Shown here one piece after another: positions 44,266 through 53,198 of a stretch of 64,000 bases of DNA (position 1 is its first letter; the number at the start of each line of letters is the position of its first letter). Source of the stretch: Bradyrhizobium campsiandrae (GTDB lineage: Bacteria; Pseudomonadota; Alphaproteobacteria; Rhizobiales; Xanthobacteraceae). The stretch lies in NCBI RefSeq assembly GCF_014529705.1, contig NZ_JAANIH010000036.1, forward strand, positions 1 to 64,000, written 5' to 3'. The translations under genes and the position numbers were made by a program. The notes beneath the pieces were generated by a model, which was not told where the DNA came from, did not search any database, and saw only the letters and a list, made by a program, of their open reading frames with translations.

Positions 44266-45324
44266 CTACGCTGCCGCGATCCGGCGAAAGCCGTTCCACA
44301 TCGCGGTCGCGGCGCCCGAGGTCAGCACCGGCAGGATGCGCGCATCCTGGTAATTTCCGTTGAGCGAAACGCGCGGCAGCGCGGTCATGTGGCCGGCGTT
44401 CTCGGCAAACAGCATGCCGGGCCGTGTCGTCACCGCGGTCTTGAAGCCGGCGGATGCGGCCAGCGCGAATTCGCGCGTCCCTGCCGCTTCGCGGTCACCA
44501 TAGGGATAAGCGAGATGCAGCACCTCGCGTTCCAGTGCATGCTCGATCCGGAGCCGGCTCGCGGCCATCTCCTGCGCGGCGATCTCCTCGCTCTGCCTGG
44601 CGAGATTGCAATGGCTGATGGTGTGGGCGCCGATCGTAACAAGCGGATCGGCGGCAAGCCGTTTCAGCTCGTCCCAGGACAGGCAGAGGCTGCGGCACAG
44701 CGCTTCCATGTCGACACCATGCGCGGCGCAGAGCGCTTCGATCTCGCGCTTCAAATCGTGTTCGCCCGGTAGTGCGCGCAGCCAGTCGTGCAGGCGATCG
44801 AACGCCGCCTGCTTTGCAACGGGCGTCGTCGCATCGAGCCGCAGCGCGGAATCGCCGATTCTGACCTCGATCCGTTCGGCCTTGGCGATCACGGCCTCCA
44901 GCGCCGTCCACCACAGCCGCCCGGTGCCTTCGGCGAAGTCGCTGGCGACGTAGATGGTCGCGGGCGCGTCGAATTCGCGCAGCACCGGCAGGGCATGATC
45001 CCTGTTGTCGCGATAGCCGTCGTCGAGGGTGAAGGCCGCGAAGCGGCGGCCGAAGCGGCCCTGGACCAGCCGCTCGTGCAGTTCGTCCATGCTGACGATA
45101 TCGATCTCCCGCGAGCGCAAATGGCACAGGGCCACGCGCAGGAAGTCCGGGGTGACCTCCAGATGCCGGTTCGGCTGGAACGCGCCCTCACGGGCCGGCC
45201 GGACATGGTGCAGCATGAAGATGGCGCCGACGCCCGACAGCAGCGGACGTAGCAGATGATGCGCCCCGCTGAAGTAAAGTGCACCCAGCCCGGCGCGAAT
45301 GACGTTGTTACGGAGTTGTCTCAT
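44266..45324 (-). CDS. Polysaccharide deacetylase family protein
   Basis: A 352-residue NodB-homology protein. The catalytic motif is seen in AAFTLDDGYRDNRDHA (Asp-Asp) and the zinc His pair in TIGAHTISHCNLA; the late AYPYGDREA is the third motif. It contains a hydrophobic stretch near the N-terminus (GAIFMLHHVRP), so it may be membrane associated. It would remove acetyl groups from a surface glycan. ATG 45324 (MRQLRNNVIRAG) is chosen; ATG 45348 with GGGGG upstream is a fair alternative. No other polysaccharide genes are adjacent. Confidence 0.82.
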   Translation of the reverse strand: MRQLRNNVIRAGLGALYFSGAHHLLRPLLSGVGAIFMLHHVRPAREGAFQPNRHLEVTPDFLRVALCHLRSREIDIVSMDELHERLVQGRFGRRFAAFTLDDGYRDNRDHALPVLREFDAPATIYVASDFAEGTGRLWWTALEAVIAKAERIEVRIGDSALRLDATTPVAKQAAFDRLHDWLRALPGEHDLKREIEALCAAHGVDMEALCRSLCLSWDELKRLAADPLVTIGAHTISHCNLARQSEEIAAQEMAASRLRIEHALEREVLHLAYPYGDREAAGTREFALAASAGFKTAVTTRPGMLFAENAGHMTALPRVSLNGNYQDARILPVLTSGAATAMWNGFRRIAAA

Positions 45325-45489
45325 GACCGGCCGGCCGCCCCTGGGCATTCCGCCCCCAACTTAAGGAATGACCCTTGAAGAAAAAGTTATTCCAATTGTC
45401 CACGAGCGGTCCCCGAAAGGGCCCCATTTCCGGTTTGACAGCCTGCCAAGGGTTTGTTTTGTCTCCGGTTCCAGAGTTCGGGTCGTCGA

Positions 45490-46884
45490 ATGCAGAAGCT
45501 TTTCAGGTGGGCCAGCAAATGGTGGCCGGGGCTGATTCCCCTGGCCGTCATGTGGGGATTTGCGGCCTGGAATAACACCTTGCCTGTCGAGGCCGACCTG
45601 TCGGCCCGCTCTTCGGCTGCGCTCAAGGACACCGTGCTGGACAAGACCCGGATTGCGGTCGACGGCCGCGACGTCAGCCTGGCGGCGGATGCCTTCTCAG
45701 AGGAGGGGCGCCGTGACGCCGTGCTGACGGTCGAGATGGTTCCCGGCGTGCGGCTGGTCGATGACCGGACCCGCCTGGTTCCCGAAGCCAAGCCCTTCGT
45801 CTGGAATGCCGAGCGTGACGTGGTGCGGGTGACGCTGTCCGGCTCCGCGCCGCTGCCGTCGATGAAGGCGCGACTGACCGAGGCGGCACGCAAGGAGGTG
45901 GCCGGGAGCGAGGTCGCCGATCAGATGGGCCTGGCGCGCGGCGCGCCCCCGCGGTTCGAGGCTGCGGCGATGCTGCTGCTCGACCAGATCGGCAAGCTGA
46001 AGGACGGCAAGATCACGATCTCGGACACCAAGGTTACCCTGTCAGGCATGGCGCGGGATCTCGGCGGCCGCGAGGCGATTGCGGCGGCGCTGAAGAACCT
46101 GCCCGAGGGTTTTTCGATCGCCGCGAACGAGATCAAGGCGCCGCCCTACATCTTCCAGGCCTACAAGGATCCGGTTGCCGCCACCGTGACGCTGACCGGC
46201 TATGTGCCCGACAACAACGTTCACGCCGCGATCGCGACCAGCGCATCGCGAAAATTCTTTGGCGAGAAGGTGGTCGACAATCTCAAGGCCAGCATCGGCG
46301 CGCCCGGCTCCTTCAACACCGCCGTGGTGGCCGCGCTCGGCGCGCTGTCACGGCTGTCGACCGGGACGCTCGTGGTCTCCGATCGCGAGGTCAAGCTGTC
46401 GGGCGATGCGCTGTACGAGGGCGCGGCCAACGACATCCGCGCCGGCCTCGGCAAGGACTTTCCAAAGACCTGGCAGTACAAGCCCGAGATCACCGTGAAG
46501 CCCGCGGCGGGGCCGGTCGACGGCACCGTCTGCCAGCAATTGTTCTCGGAACTGCTGGCCAAGGGCAAGATCCGCTTCGAGAGCAAGCGCGCCGACATCG
46601 ATCCCGACTCGGCCGGCATTCTCGACCATCTGATCGAGACGGCATTGCGTTGCCCGACCACCAATATCGAGGTTGCCGGCCATACCGATGCCGACGGCGA
46701 GGATGCCTTCAACCAGGCGCTGTCTGAAAAGCGCGCCGAGGCCGTGATCGCTTATTTGGTCAAGGCAGGCCTGCCGGCGGACCGTTTCTCCGCAGTCGGT
46801 TACGGCAGCACGCAGCCTGTCGCCGGCAACGACACCGACGACGGCAAGGCGCAAAACCGCCGCATCGAATTTCTGGTGAGGTGA
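45490..46884 (+). CDS. OmpA-family protein with BON-like repeats
   Basis: A 464-residue envelope protein. It has an N-terminal membrane anchor (WWPGLIPLAVMWGFAAW), a middle with BON-like repeats (KITISDTKVTLSGMARD, then ATVTLTGYVPDNNVHAAI and TLVVSDREVKLSGDAL), and a C-terminal OmpA peptidoglycan-binding domain (about 345-464: IRFESKRADIDPDS, then VAGHTDADGEDAFNQ and NRRIEFLV). It probably tethers the inner membrane to the cell wall. ATG 45490 is preferred; a longer frame from 45454 adds an unconserved stretch. Two bases separate it from the next gene. Confidence 0.87.
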   Translation: MQKLFRWASKWWPGLIPLAVMWGFAAWNNTLPVEADLSARSSAALKDTVLDKTRIAVDGRDVSLAADAFSEEGRRDAVLTVEMVPGVRLVDDRTRLVPEAKPFVWNAERDVVRVTLSGSAPLPSMKARLTEAARKEVAGSEVADQMGLARGAPPRFEAAAMLLLDQIGKLKDGKITISDTKVTLSGMARDLGGREAIAAALKNLPEGFSIAANEIKAPPYIFQAYKDPVAATVTLTGYVPDNNVHAAIATSASRKFFGEKVVDNLKASIGAPGSFNTAVVAALGALSRLSTGTLVVSDREVKLSGDALYEGAANDIRAGLGKDFPKTWQYKPEITVKPAAGPVDGTVCQQLFSELLAKGKIRFESKRADIDPDSAGILDHLIETALRCPTTNIEVAGHTDADGEDAFNQALSEKRAEAVIAYLVKAGLPADRFSAVGYGSTQPVAGNDTDDGKAQNRRIEFLVR

Positions 46885-46886
46885 CG

Positions 46887-47189
46887 ATGCCCTATCTCGT
46901 CTCGTTTCACATGGGTTGGCTGATCGGCTCGGTTCTGCTCGGCTTTTGCATGGGCTGGATCTCGGTGGTCCAGCGCGGCAACGGCACCTCGAAGGTCACC
47001 GCGCGCTGGCTTGCGGCGCTTGTCGCGGGCCTGGTCGCGGCCTCGCTTGCCCATGTCGTCCCGGGCCGCTTCGGCTACTGGCTCGACCTCGGCCTGGTCA
47101 TGTTGGCCTGTTACCTCGTCGGCTGCACCATCGGGGCGTGGCTGCGCTATTGGGTGGTCTCGCGCAGCCAACCCGCGGCCGTTCTGTGA
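46887..47189 (+). CDS. Small three-helix membrane protein
   Basis: A 100-residue protein with three hydrophobic segments (MGWLIGSVLLGFCMGWI, then WLAALVAGLVAASLAHVV and LDLGLVMLACYLVGCTIGAW). It starts 2 bases after the OmpA-family stop codon, with GAGGTG upstream, so it is co-expressed with that protein and may form a complex with it. No family function is recognised. Confidence 0.72.
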   Translation: MPYLVSFHMGWLIGSVLLGFCMGWISVVQRGNGTSKVTARWLAALVAGLVAASLAHVVPGRFGYWLDLGLVMLACYLVGCTIGAWLRYWVVSRSQPAAVL

Positions 47190-47655
47190 TGTTGCCATGC
47201 ACCCTGACCATCGGCGGCGGGGTGTTCGGCAGATCGGAAGACCGTGAACGACAGCCCCGCTTGCCCCTCTTTCAAGGGGCGGATGCAGCCCATAGATTGA
47301 TTTCGACTTAAGGCGTGACGGAACATTGTCCGGTCGAAATCATCAAAACTTCACGGCGGCTGCGCAGGATTGCCGTGGAGATTCGCGTCGAGCTTGCCGC
47401 CGAAAGCGCCAAACAGTGCATCACGAGGCCGCAGACCTGCCTAAAATATTGAAGGCACGTGATTTTGTTCACATTGGCGAATTCCACTCCGCCGCAAAAC
47501 GCGCTAGTGGAGGGACGGGGGGCATGCGCGATGCCGGGGCCGGCGGCAAGGGTTCGTCGAATGCTTGTTCGTCGACGGCTTGTTCGTTGAGTGCCTGTGC
47601 GTCACCCGCCTGTTCGCCGGCCACCCCGGCCGCTGAAGCGTTGTTCGAGGTCTAG
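47190..47655. other. 466-base region, mostly without recognised genes
   Basis: Between the small membrane protein and the YbhN-like gene. The first 330 bases hold nothing recognised. The end contains a possible 43-codon reading frame (47524-47655) with a short direct repeat of the word TTGTTCG and related TGTGCG/TGTTCG units. A promoter for the downstream gene is expected but not identified. Confidence 0.4.
47524..47655 (+). CDS. Possible Cys-rich leader peptide abutting the YbhN-like gene
   Basis: A 43-residue frame starting MRDAGAGGKGSSNACSS, with four regularly spaced Cys (ACSSTACSLSACASPACSP) and ending AAEALFEV. The stop codon abuts the next ATG exactly (TAGATG), and GGAGGGACGGGGGG precedes its start. 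Repetitive DNA with the word TGTTCG creates the pattern. It may be a translated leader or an accidental frame; nothing confirms expression. Confidence 0.3.
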   Translation: MRDAGAGGKGSSNACSSTACSLSACASPACSPATPAAEALFEV

Positions 47656-48711
47656 ATGCTGGAAGCCATACGCAGGGCGATGACGTTGCTGCGCCAGAAG
47701 CAAATCCTGCATAAGCTTGGAGTTGTGATCAGCGTCGCGGTCATCGGCATCGCTTGCTATGTGCTCTACCACATGCTGCGCGGTATCGATCGCAACGAGG
47801 TGATCGAGGCGATCAAGAGCACCGAGCTGAGCCAGATTGCGATGGCGGCGCTGTTCGTCAGCGCGGGCTATTTCACCCTGACCTTCTACGATTGGTTTGC
47901 CGTGCGCGCGATCGGCCATGCTCACGTGCCCTATCGCATCAACGCGCTCGCGGCCTTCACCAGCTATTCAATCGGCCACAATGTCGGCGCCAGCGTCTTC
48001 ACTGGCGGCGCGGTGCGCTATCGCATCTATTCGGCCTATGGCCTCAACGCGATCGACGTCGCAAAGATCTGCTTTCTCGCCGGCCTCACCTTCTGGCTCG
48101 GCAATGCCGCGGTGCTCGGTCTCGGCATTTCCTATCATCCGGAGGCGGCCGCCGCGATCGACCAGCTGCCGCCCTGGCTGAACCGTACGCTGGCGATGAT
48201 GATCCTCGCCGCGCTGGTCGGCTATGTGGTCTGGGTCTGGACCCAGCCCCGGGTGGTCGGACGGGGCCCCTGGACCGTGGTACTGCCCGGCGGCCCGCTG
48301 ACGCTGCTCCAGATCGCGATCGGCATCATCGATCTCGGTTTCTGCGCGCTCGCGATGTATGTGCTGGTTCCCGACGAGCCCAATCTCGGCTTCGTCGTCG
48401 TCGCTGTCATCTTCGTCTCGGCGACGCTGCTCGGCTTCGCCAGCCATTCGCCCGGCGGGCTCGGCGTGTTCGATGCCGCCATGCTGGTTGGCCTCTGGCA
48501 GATGGATCGCGAGGAGCTGCTCGGGGGCATGCTGCTGTTCCGGGTCCTCTATTATCTCTCCCCTTTCGTCATCTCTGTAATCCTGCTGACGTTTCGCGAG
48601 GTTATCATCGGTGCCCGATCCAAGCGCCTGCAGCAGGCGGCGCTCAAGCTCGATCCAGGTCCACCGCCTGAGGCCGCTTATGTGAGAAAGCGCAGCGACA
48701 GCGGTGCCTGA
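47656..48711 (+). CDS. YbhN/UPF0104-family membrane protein (lysylphosphatidylglycerol synthase TM-like)
   Basis: A 351-residue integral membrane protein with about eight hydrophobic helices and the family segments YSIGHNVGASVFTGGAVRYR and FASHSPGGLGVFDAAML. It resembles the flippase half of MprF but lacks the synthetase domain, so it may move a lipid or lipid-linked molecule. The C-terminal tail is basic and soluble. It lies 33 bases before phoR but is unlikely to be part of the phosphate regulon. Function is unproven. Confidence 0.85.
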   Translation: MLEAIRRAMTLLRQKQILHKLGVVISVAVIGIACYVLYHMLRGIDRNEVIEAIKSTELSQIAMAALFVSAGYFTLTFYDWFAVRAIGHAHVPYRINALAAFTSYSIGHNVGASVFTGGAVRYRIYSAYGLNAIDVAKICFLAGLTFWLGNAAVLGLGISYHPEAAAAIDQLPPWLNRTLAMMILAALVGYVVWVWTQPRVVGRGPWTVVLPGGPLTLLQIAIGIIDLGFCALAMYVLVPDEPNLGFVVVAVIFVSATLLGFASHSPGGLGVFDAAMLVGLWQMDREELLGGMLLFRVLYYLSPFVISVILLTFREVIIGARSKRLQQAALKLDPGPPPEAAYVRKRSDSGA

Positions 48712-48744
48712 CCGGCGCCAGCCCTTAAGGAGAAGTCCGCCACG

Positions 48745-50037
48745 ATGGCGATCGATGCCCCATCGTCTCCCCCCGCGCAGCCCTGGTCCGACCGGCTGAG
48801 GCATTCGACCGTCATCCTGATCGCGGCCGCCTTGGCGCTGTCGGTGGTGGTCTCGCTCGGCGAATTGTCGGCCGTCCGGGCAGCATCGGTGTTTCTCTGC
48901 ATCGCGGCGGCGGCGCTGATCCCGTGGCGGCTGCATGATACCGCTGCCTCGCGCGAGGACGTCAGGCGGGTCAATCCGGTCGAGAGCGCGGCCGTGGCCG
49001 CGGTCGTCGCCGGGATGCCGGATCCGGCGGTGCTGCTCGACCGCGCCGGCCGCGTCATCCATCTCAATGCCGCCGCCGCCCAGCTCGCGCCGGCGCTGCG
49101 CAAGAACGAGCTCGCCCAATTCGCGCTGCGCTCGCCGGAGATCATCACCGCGCTGCGCGAGTCCATTGCGACCTCCGAGCCGCGGCGCGCCACCTACCTC
49201 GACCATGTGCCGGTCGATCGCTGGATGGAGCTGATCATCACCCCGGTGCCGGTGCCGACCAATTTCGGCGGCGCCGACAAATGCATGCTGATGACCTTCC
49301 ATGACCAGACGCCGCTGCGCCGGGTCGAGGAGATGCGCGCCGACTTCGTCGCCAATGCCAGCCACGAATTGCGTACGCCGCTGGCGGCGCTCTCCGGCTT
49401 CATCGACACGCTGCAGGGCCAGGCCAAGGACGATCCCAAGGCGCGCGAGCGCTTCCTCGGCATCATGCACAATCAGGCGACCCGCATGGCGCGCCTGATC
49501 GACGACCTGCTGTCGCTGTCGCGGGTGGAGCTGTCGGCCCATGTGCGGCCTGACACCCTGGTCGACCTGCTGCCGATCATCCGTCAGGTCGCCGACGGCC
49601 TGGAGCCGCTGGCGCGCGAGCGCCAGGTCGAGGTCGAGACCCATCTGCCCGACGCCCCGGTGATGATCGCGGGCGATCGGGAGGAGCTGCTGCGGCTGTT
49701 CGAAAACCTGATCGAGAACGCGCTCAAATACGGCGCCTCGGGCGGGCGCGTCATTGTGTCGCTGACCGCCACGCCGGTGACCGACGGAACTCAGGAAGTG
49801 CGGGTCATGGTGCGCGATTTCGGCCCCGGCATCGCCCCCGAGCACCTGCCGCGGCTGACCGAACGCTTCTACCGGGTGGACGTCGGCGACAGTCGTTCAC
49901 AGGGCGGAACCGGCCTCGGATTATCGCTGGTGAAACATATTCTTAACCGTCATCGCGGCCGTCTTTTGATCGAAAGCGTGCCCAAACAGGGCGCCACTTT
50001 CACCGCCTGTTTTCCCCCGGCCAAGACTTTAGTGTAG
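48745..50037 (+). CDS. phoR: Phosphate regulon sensor histidine kinase PhoR
   Basis: A 430-residue kinase with two N-terminal membrane segments (about 22-37 and 46-62), a PAS-like domain (AGMPDPAVLLDRAGRVIHLN) and a histidine kinase core. The phosphoacceptor is His207 in NASHELRTPL; N-box LIENALKYG, G1 DFGPGIAPEHL and G2 GGTGLGLSLVKHIL follow. It phosphorylates PhoB when phosphate is low. It is directly upstream of pst-phoU-phoB. The Pho box lies between phoR and pstS, so phoR itself is probably expressed constitutively. Confidence 0.95.
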   Translation: MAIDAPSSPPAQPWSDRLRHSTVILIAAALALSVVVSLGELSAVRAASVFLCIAAAALIPWRLHDTAASREDVRRVNPVESAAVAAVVAGMPDPAVLLDRAGRVIHLNAAAAQLAPALRKNELAQFALRSPEIITALRESIATSEPRRATYLDHVPVDRWMELIITPVPVPTNFGGADKCMLMTFHDQTPLRRVEEMRADFVANASHELRTPLAALSGFIDTLQGQAKDDPKARERFLGIMHNQATRMARLIDDLLSLSRVELSAHVRPDTLVDLLPIIRQVADGLEPLARERQVEVETHLPDAPVMIAGDREELLRLFENLIENALKYGASGGRVIVSLTATPVTDGTQEVRVMVRDFGPGIAPEHLPRLTERFYRVDVGDSRSQGGTGLGLSLVKHILNRHRGRLLIESVPKQGATFTACFPPAKTLV

Positions 50038-50069
50038 GCGATAAATCAAGCGATTTCAGTTGCTTGGGC

Positions 50070-50087
50070 CTGTCATCCGACTGTCAC
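50070..50087 (+). promoter_or_regulatory. Pho box upstream of pstS
   Basis: CTGTCAT and CTGTCAC, separated by four bases (CCGA), match the PhoB-binding consensus of two 7-base repeats 11 bases apart. It lies 100 bases before the pstS start. It is strong evidence for PhoB control of pstSCAB-phoU-phoB. Confidence 0.93.
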
Positions 50088-50186
50088 GAAACCTTCGTAA
50101 AAGCTCAGCTGACCGCTCCTAAAGGGGCGGCACGGGGAGCGCGATCGGGCGCGGATGGCGCTTCGCTCCCCTGTATGGAGACCAGC

Positions 50187-51200
50187 ATGAATTTCCTCAA
50201 GACGATCGTCGCTGCCGGCTTGGTCGCCGCAACGACGACGGCAGCCTTTGCTGCCGATATCACCGGTGCCGGTGCGACGTTCCCGTTCCCGATCTATTCG
50301 AAGTGGGCTGACGCCTACAAAAAGGAGACCGGCAACGGTCTGAACTACCAGTCGATCGGCTCGGGTGGCGGCATCAAGCAGATCCAGGCCAAGACCGTGA
50401 CCTTCGGCGCCAGCGACGCGCCGCTCAAGGCCGAGCAGCTCGAGAAGGACGGCCTCGTGCAGTGGCCGATGGTGATGGGCGCCATCGTTCCCGTCGTCAA
50501 CATCGAGGGCGTCAAGGCTGGCGAACTCGTGTTCGACGGCGAGACCCTCGCCAGCATCTATCTCGGCAAGATCACCAAATGGGACGACGCCGCGATCAAG
50601 AAGCTCAATCCGAACGTGAAGCTGCCGTCGGAGGCGATCACCGTGGTCCGTCGTTCGGACGGCTCGGGCACCACCTTCAACTTCACCAACTACCTCTCCA
50701 AGGCCAGCGCCGACTGGAAGAGCAAGGTCGGTGAAGGCACCGCCGTCGAGTGGCCGGTTGGCGTCGGCGCCAAGGGTAACGAAGGCGTGTCGGGCAACAT
50801 CAGCCAGACCAAGAACTCGATCGGCTATGTCGAGTACGCCTATGCCAAGCAGAACAAGCTGACCTACACCGGCCTCGTCAACAAGGCCGGCAAGCCGGTG
50901 CAGCCGACCGTCGAAGCCTTCCAGGCGGCGGCGTCCAACGCCGACTGGGCCAAGGCCCCCGGCTACTACGTCATCCTGACCGACCAGCCTGGCGACAAGT
51001 CCTGGCCGATCACGGCGGCGACCTTCATCCTCATGCACAAGGAGGCCACCGACAAGGCGGCCTCGCAGGAAGCCATCAAGTTCTTCCGCTGGGCCTTCAA
51101 GAACGGCGGCAAGGCGGCTGAAGAGCTCGACTACATCCCGATGCCCGACAGCGTCGTTCAGCTGATCGAGAAGACCTGGGCTGCCGAGATCAAGAGCTAA
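50187..51200 (+). CDS. pstS: Phosphate-binding periplasmic protein PstS
   Basis: A 337-residue protein with signal peptide MNFLKTIVAAGLVAATTTAA then AFA before ADITGAGATFPFPIY, the typical mature N-terminus. Phosphate-binding segments GASDAPL, YQSIGSGGG and RRSDGSGTT are seen. ATG 50187 follows GGAG; a longer frame upstream includes the Pho box and is excluded. It delivers phosphate to PstCA. Confidence 0.96.
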   Translation: MNFLKTIVAAGLVAATTTAAFAADITGAGATFPFPIYSKWADAYKKETGNGLNYQSIGSGGGIKQIQAKTVTFGASDAPLKAEQLEKDGLVQWPMVMGAIVPVVNIEGVKAGELVFDGETLASIYLGKITKWDDAAIKKLNPNVKLPSEAITVVRRSDGSGTTFNFTNYLSKASADWKSKVGEGTAVEWPVGVGAKGNEGVSGNISQTKNSIGYVEYAYAKQNKLTYTGLVNKAGKPVQPTVEAFQAAASNADWAKAPGYYVILTDQPGDKSWPITAATFILMHKEATDKAASQEAIKFFRWAFKNGGKAAEELDYIPMPDSVVQLIEKTWAAEIKS

Positions 51201-51352
51201 GCGCTCTCCTCTCCTGTCCCGGAGGCGGTGCGGCATCCCATGCCGCACCGCAGAGCCGGGACCGACAAACACCAGGCCTCGGACCGGTGACGTGCTGGGT
51301 CCGGGGCTTGAACCCAACAAAAAGCGTATATGACTTCGTACAGGGGATCGGC

Positions 51353-52351
51353 GTGGCAGAGATGGCTGTTCAGAGCGATGTAATCGACGAGGCCGGCCCG
51401 TACGATCGCGCCAAGGCCCTGAGCGCGTTCAAGCTCGGCGACGTCACCTTCTATTGGATCACGCGGCTTTCCGCGATTTCGGTGCTCCTCATTCTCGGCG
51501 GCATCATCATCTCGCTGATCGTCGGCGCCTTCCCGGCGATGAAGGAATACGGCTTCGCGTTCCTGTGGACGCAGCGTTGGGCGCCGTCCGCCGATCCGCC
51601 CGTGCTCGGCGCGCTCGGACCGATGTACGGCACGCTCGTCACCTCCTTCATCGCGATGCTGATCGCGATTCCCGTGGGTCTCGGCATTGCGATCTTCCTG
51701 ACCGAGCTTTGCCCGCAATGGCTGCGCCGCCCGATCGGCATGGCAGTCGAACTGCTCGCAGGCATTCCCTCGATCATCTACGGCATGTGGGGATTCTTCG
51801 TGCTCGGCCCGTTCCTGGCCAACACGTTCCAGCCTTTCATGATCCGGATCTTCGACGGCGTCCCCGTGCTCGGCGCGATCTTTGCCGGCCCGCCGTCCTA
51901 TCTCAGCCTGTTCAACGCGGCGCTGATCCTTGCCATCATGGTGCTGCCCTTCATCACCTCGATCTCGGTCGACGTGTTCAAGACGGTGCCGCCCGTGCTG
52001 AAAGAGGCGGCCTATGGCGTCGGCTGTACCACCTGGGAAGTCGTGCGCAGCGTGGTGATCCCCTACACCCGCGTCGGCATCATCGGCGGCGTCATGCTGG
52101 CGCTGGGTCGCGCGCTCGGCGAGACCATGGCGGTGACCTTCATCATCGGCAACTCGTTCCGCATCTCGTCCTCGATCTTCGCGCCGGGCACCACGATCTC
52201 GGCGGCGATCGCCTCCGAGTTTGCCGAGAGCGACGGCCTGCACCAGTCCGGACTGATCCTGCTCGGCCTGCTCCTGTTCGTGCTGACGTTTTTCGTGCTC
52301 GCAGGCGCGCGGCTGATGCTGTTGCGGCTGGAAAAGAAGGCGGGGAAGTGA
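51353..52351 (+). CDS. pstC: Phosphate ABC transporter permease PstC
   Basis: A 332-residue permease with six main membrane helices and the coupling segment LKEAAYGVGCTTWEVVRSVV, followed by GRALGETMAVTFIIGN. GTG 51353 (MAEMAVQ) follows GGGGA; ATG 51362 is an alternative. The frame open from 51287 is longer but its extra residues are unlike PstC. It forms the channel with PstA. Confidence 0.94.
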   Translation: MAEMAVQSDVIDEAGPYDRAKALSAFKLGDVTFYWITRLSAISVLLILGGIIISLIVGAFPAMKEYGFAFLWTQRWAPSADPPVLGALGPMYGTLVTSFIAMLIAIPVGLGIAIFLTELCPQWLRRPIGMAVELLAGIPSIIYGMWGFFVLGPFLANTFQPFMIRIFDGVPVLGAIFAGPPSYLSLFNAALILAIMVLPFITSISVDVFKTVPPVLKEAAYGVGCTTWEVVRSVVIPYTRVGIIGGVMLALGRALGETMAVTFIIGNSFRISSSIFAPGTTISAAIASEFAESDGLHQSGLILLGLLLFVLTFFVLAGARLMLLRLEKKAGK

Positions 52352-52352
52352 C

Positions 52353-53198
52353 ATGAACCCGATTTACGCACGCCGCCGCCGCAAGGACATCGTCGTCCGC
52401 GGGCTCTGCATCGGGGCTGCCGCCTTCGGCGTCACCTGGCTCGCGCTGATCCTGCTCACGTTGCTCTACAACGGCATCGCCGGCCTGAACCTCGAGCTGT
52501 TCGTCGCCGACACCCCGCCACCGGGCTCGACCGAAGGCGGTCTGCGCAACGCCATCGTCGGCTCGCTGATCATGACAATAATCGGCGTCGGTATCGGCGC
52601 GCCGCTCGGCCTGTTCGCCGGCACCTATCTCGCCGAGTACGGCCGTAACGACAAGCTGACCTCCGTGATCCGCTTCATCAACGACATCCTCTTGTCGGCA
52701 CCCTCGATCATCATCGGCCTGTTCATCTACGGCGCGGTGGTGGTGCCGATGCGCGGCTTCTCGGCGATCGCAGGCTCGCTCGCGCTCGCCGTGATCGTGA
52801 TCCCGGTGGTGCTGCGCACGACCGAGGACATGCTGCTGCTGGTGCCGAACGCGCTGCGCGAGGCGGCTTCCGCGCTCGGCCTGCCGCGCTCGCTGGTGAT
52901 CAAGCGGATCGCCTATCGTGCCGCCCGCTCCGGTCTCATCACCGGCGTGCTGCTCGCAACCGCCCGCGTCGCCGGCGAAACCGCGCCGCTGCTGTTCACC
53001 GCGCTGTCGAACCAGTTCTTCAGCCTCGGGCTGAACAAGACGATGGCGAATCTGCCCGTGACCATCAACAATTTCGTCCAGAGCCCCTACGCCTATTGGA
53101 AGCAGCTGGCCTGGAGCGGCGCGCTGCTGATCACGCTCACCGTGCTTGCCCTGAACATTGGCGCCCGCATCCTCGGCGCCGAGAGGACCGCAAAATGA
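52353..53198 (+). CDS. pstA: Phosphate ABC transporter permease PstA
   Basis: A 281-residue permease with six membrane segments and the coupling region LREAASALGLPRSLVIKRI, then RVAGETAPLLFTAL. It starts 1 base after the pstC stop and overlaps pstB by 4 bases (ATGA), so the subunits are translationally coupled. Confidence 0.95.
   Translation: MNPIYARRRRKDIVVRGLCIGAAAFGVTWLALILLTLLYNGIAGLNLELFVADTPPPGSTEGGLRNAIVGSLIMTIIGVGIGAPLGLFAGTYLAEYGRNDKLTSVIRFINDILLSAPSIIIGLFIYGAVVVPMRGFSAIAGSLALAVIVIPVVLRTTEDMLLLVPNALREAASALGLPRSLVIKRIAYRAARSGLITGVLLATARVAGETAPLLFTALSNQFFSLGLNKTMANLPVTINNFVQSPYAYWKQLAWSGALLITLTVLALNIGARILGAERTAK

Noticed and set aside
47968..49845. 625-codon open frame on the minus strand
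   Set aside because: It is antisense to the YbhN-like gene and phoR, both of which have clear motifs. Its composition (Arg, His, Gln-rich) is typical of antisense frames in GC-rich DNA.
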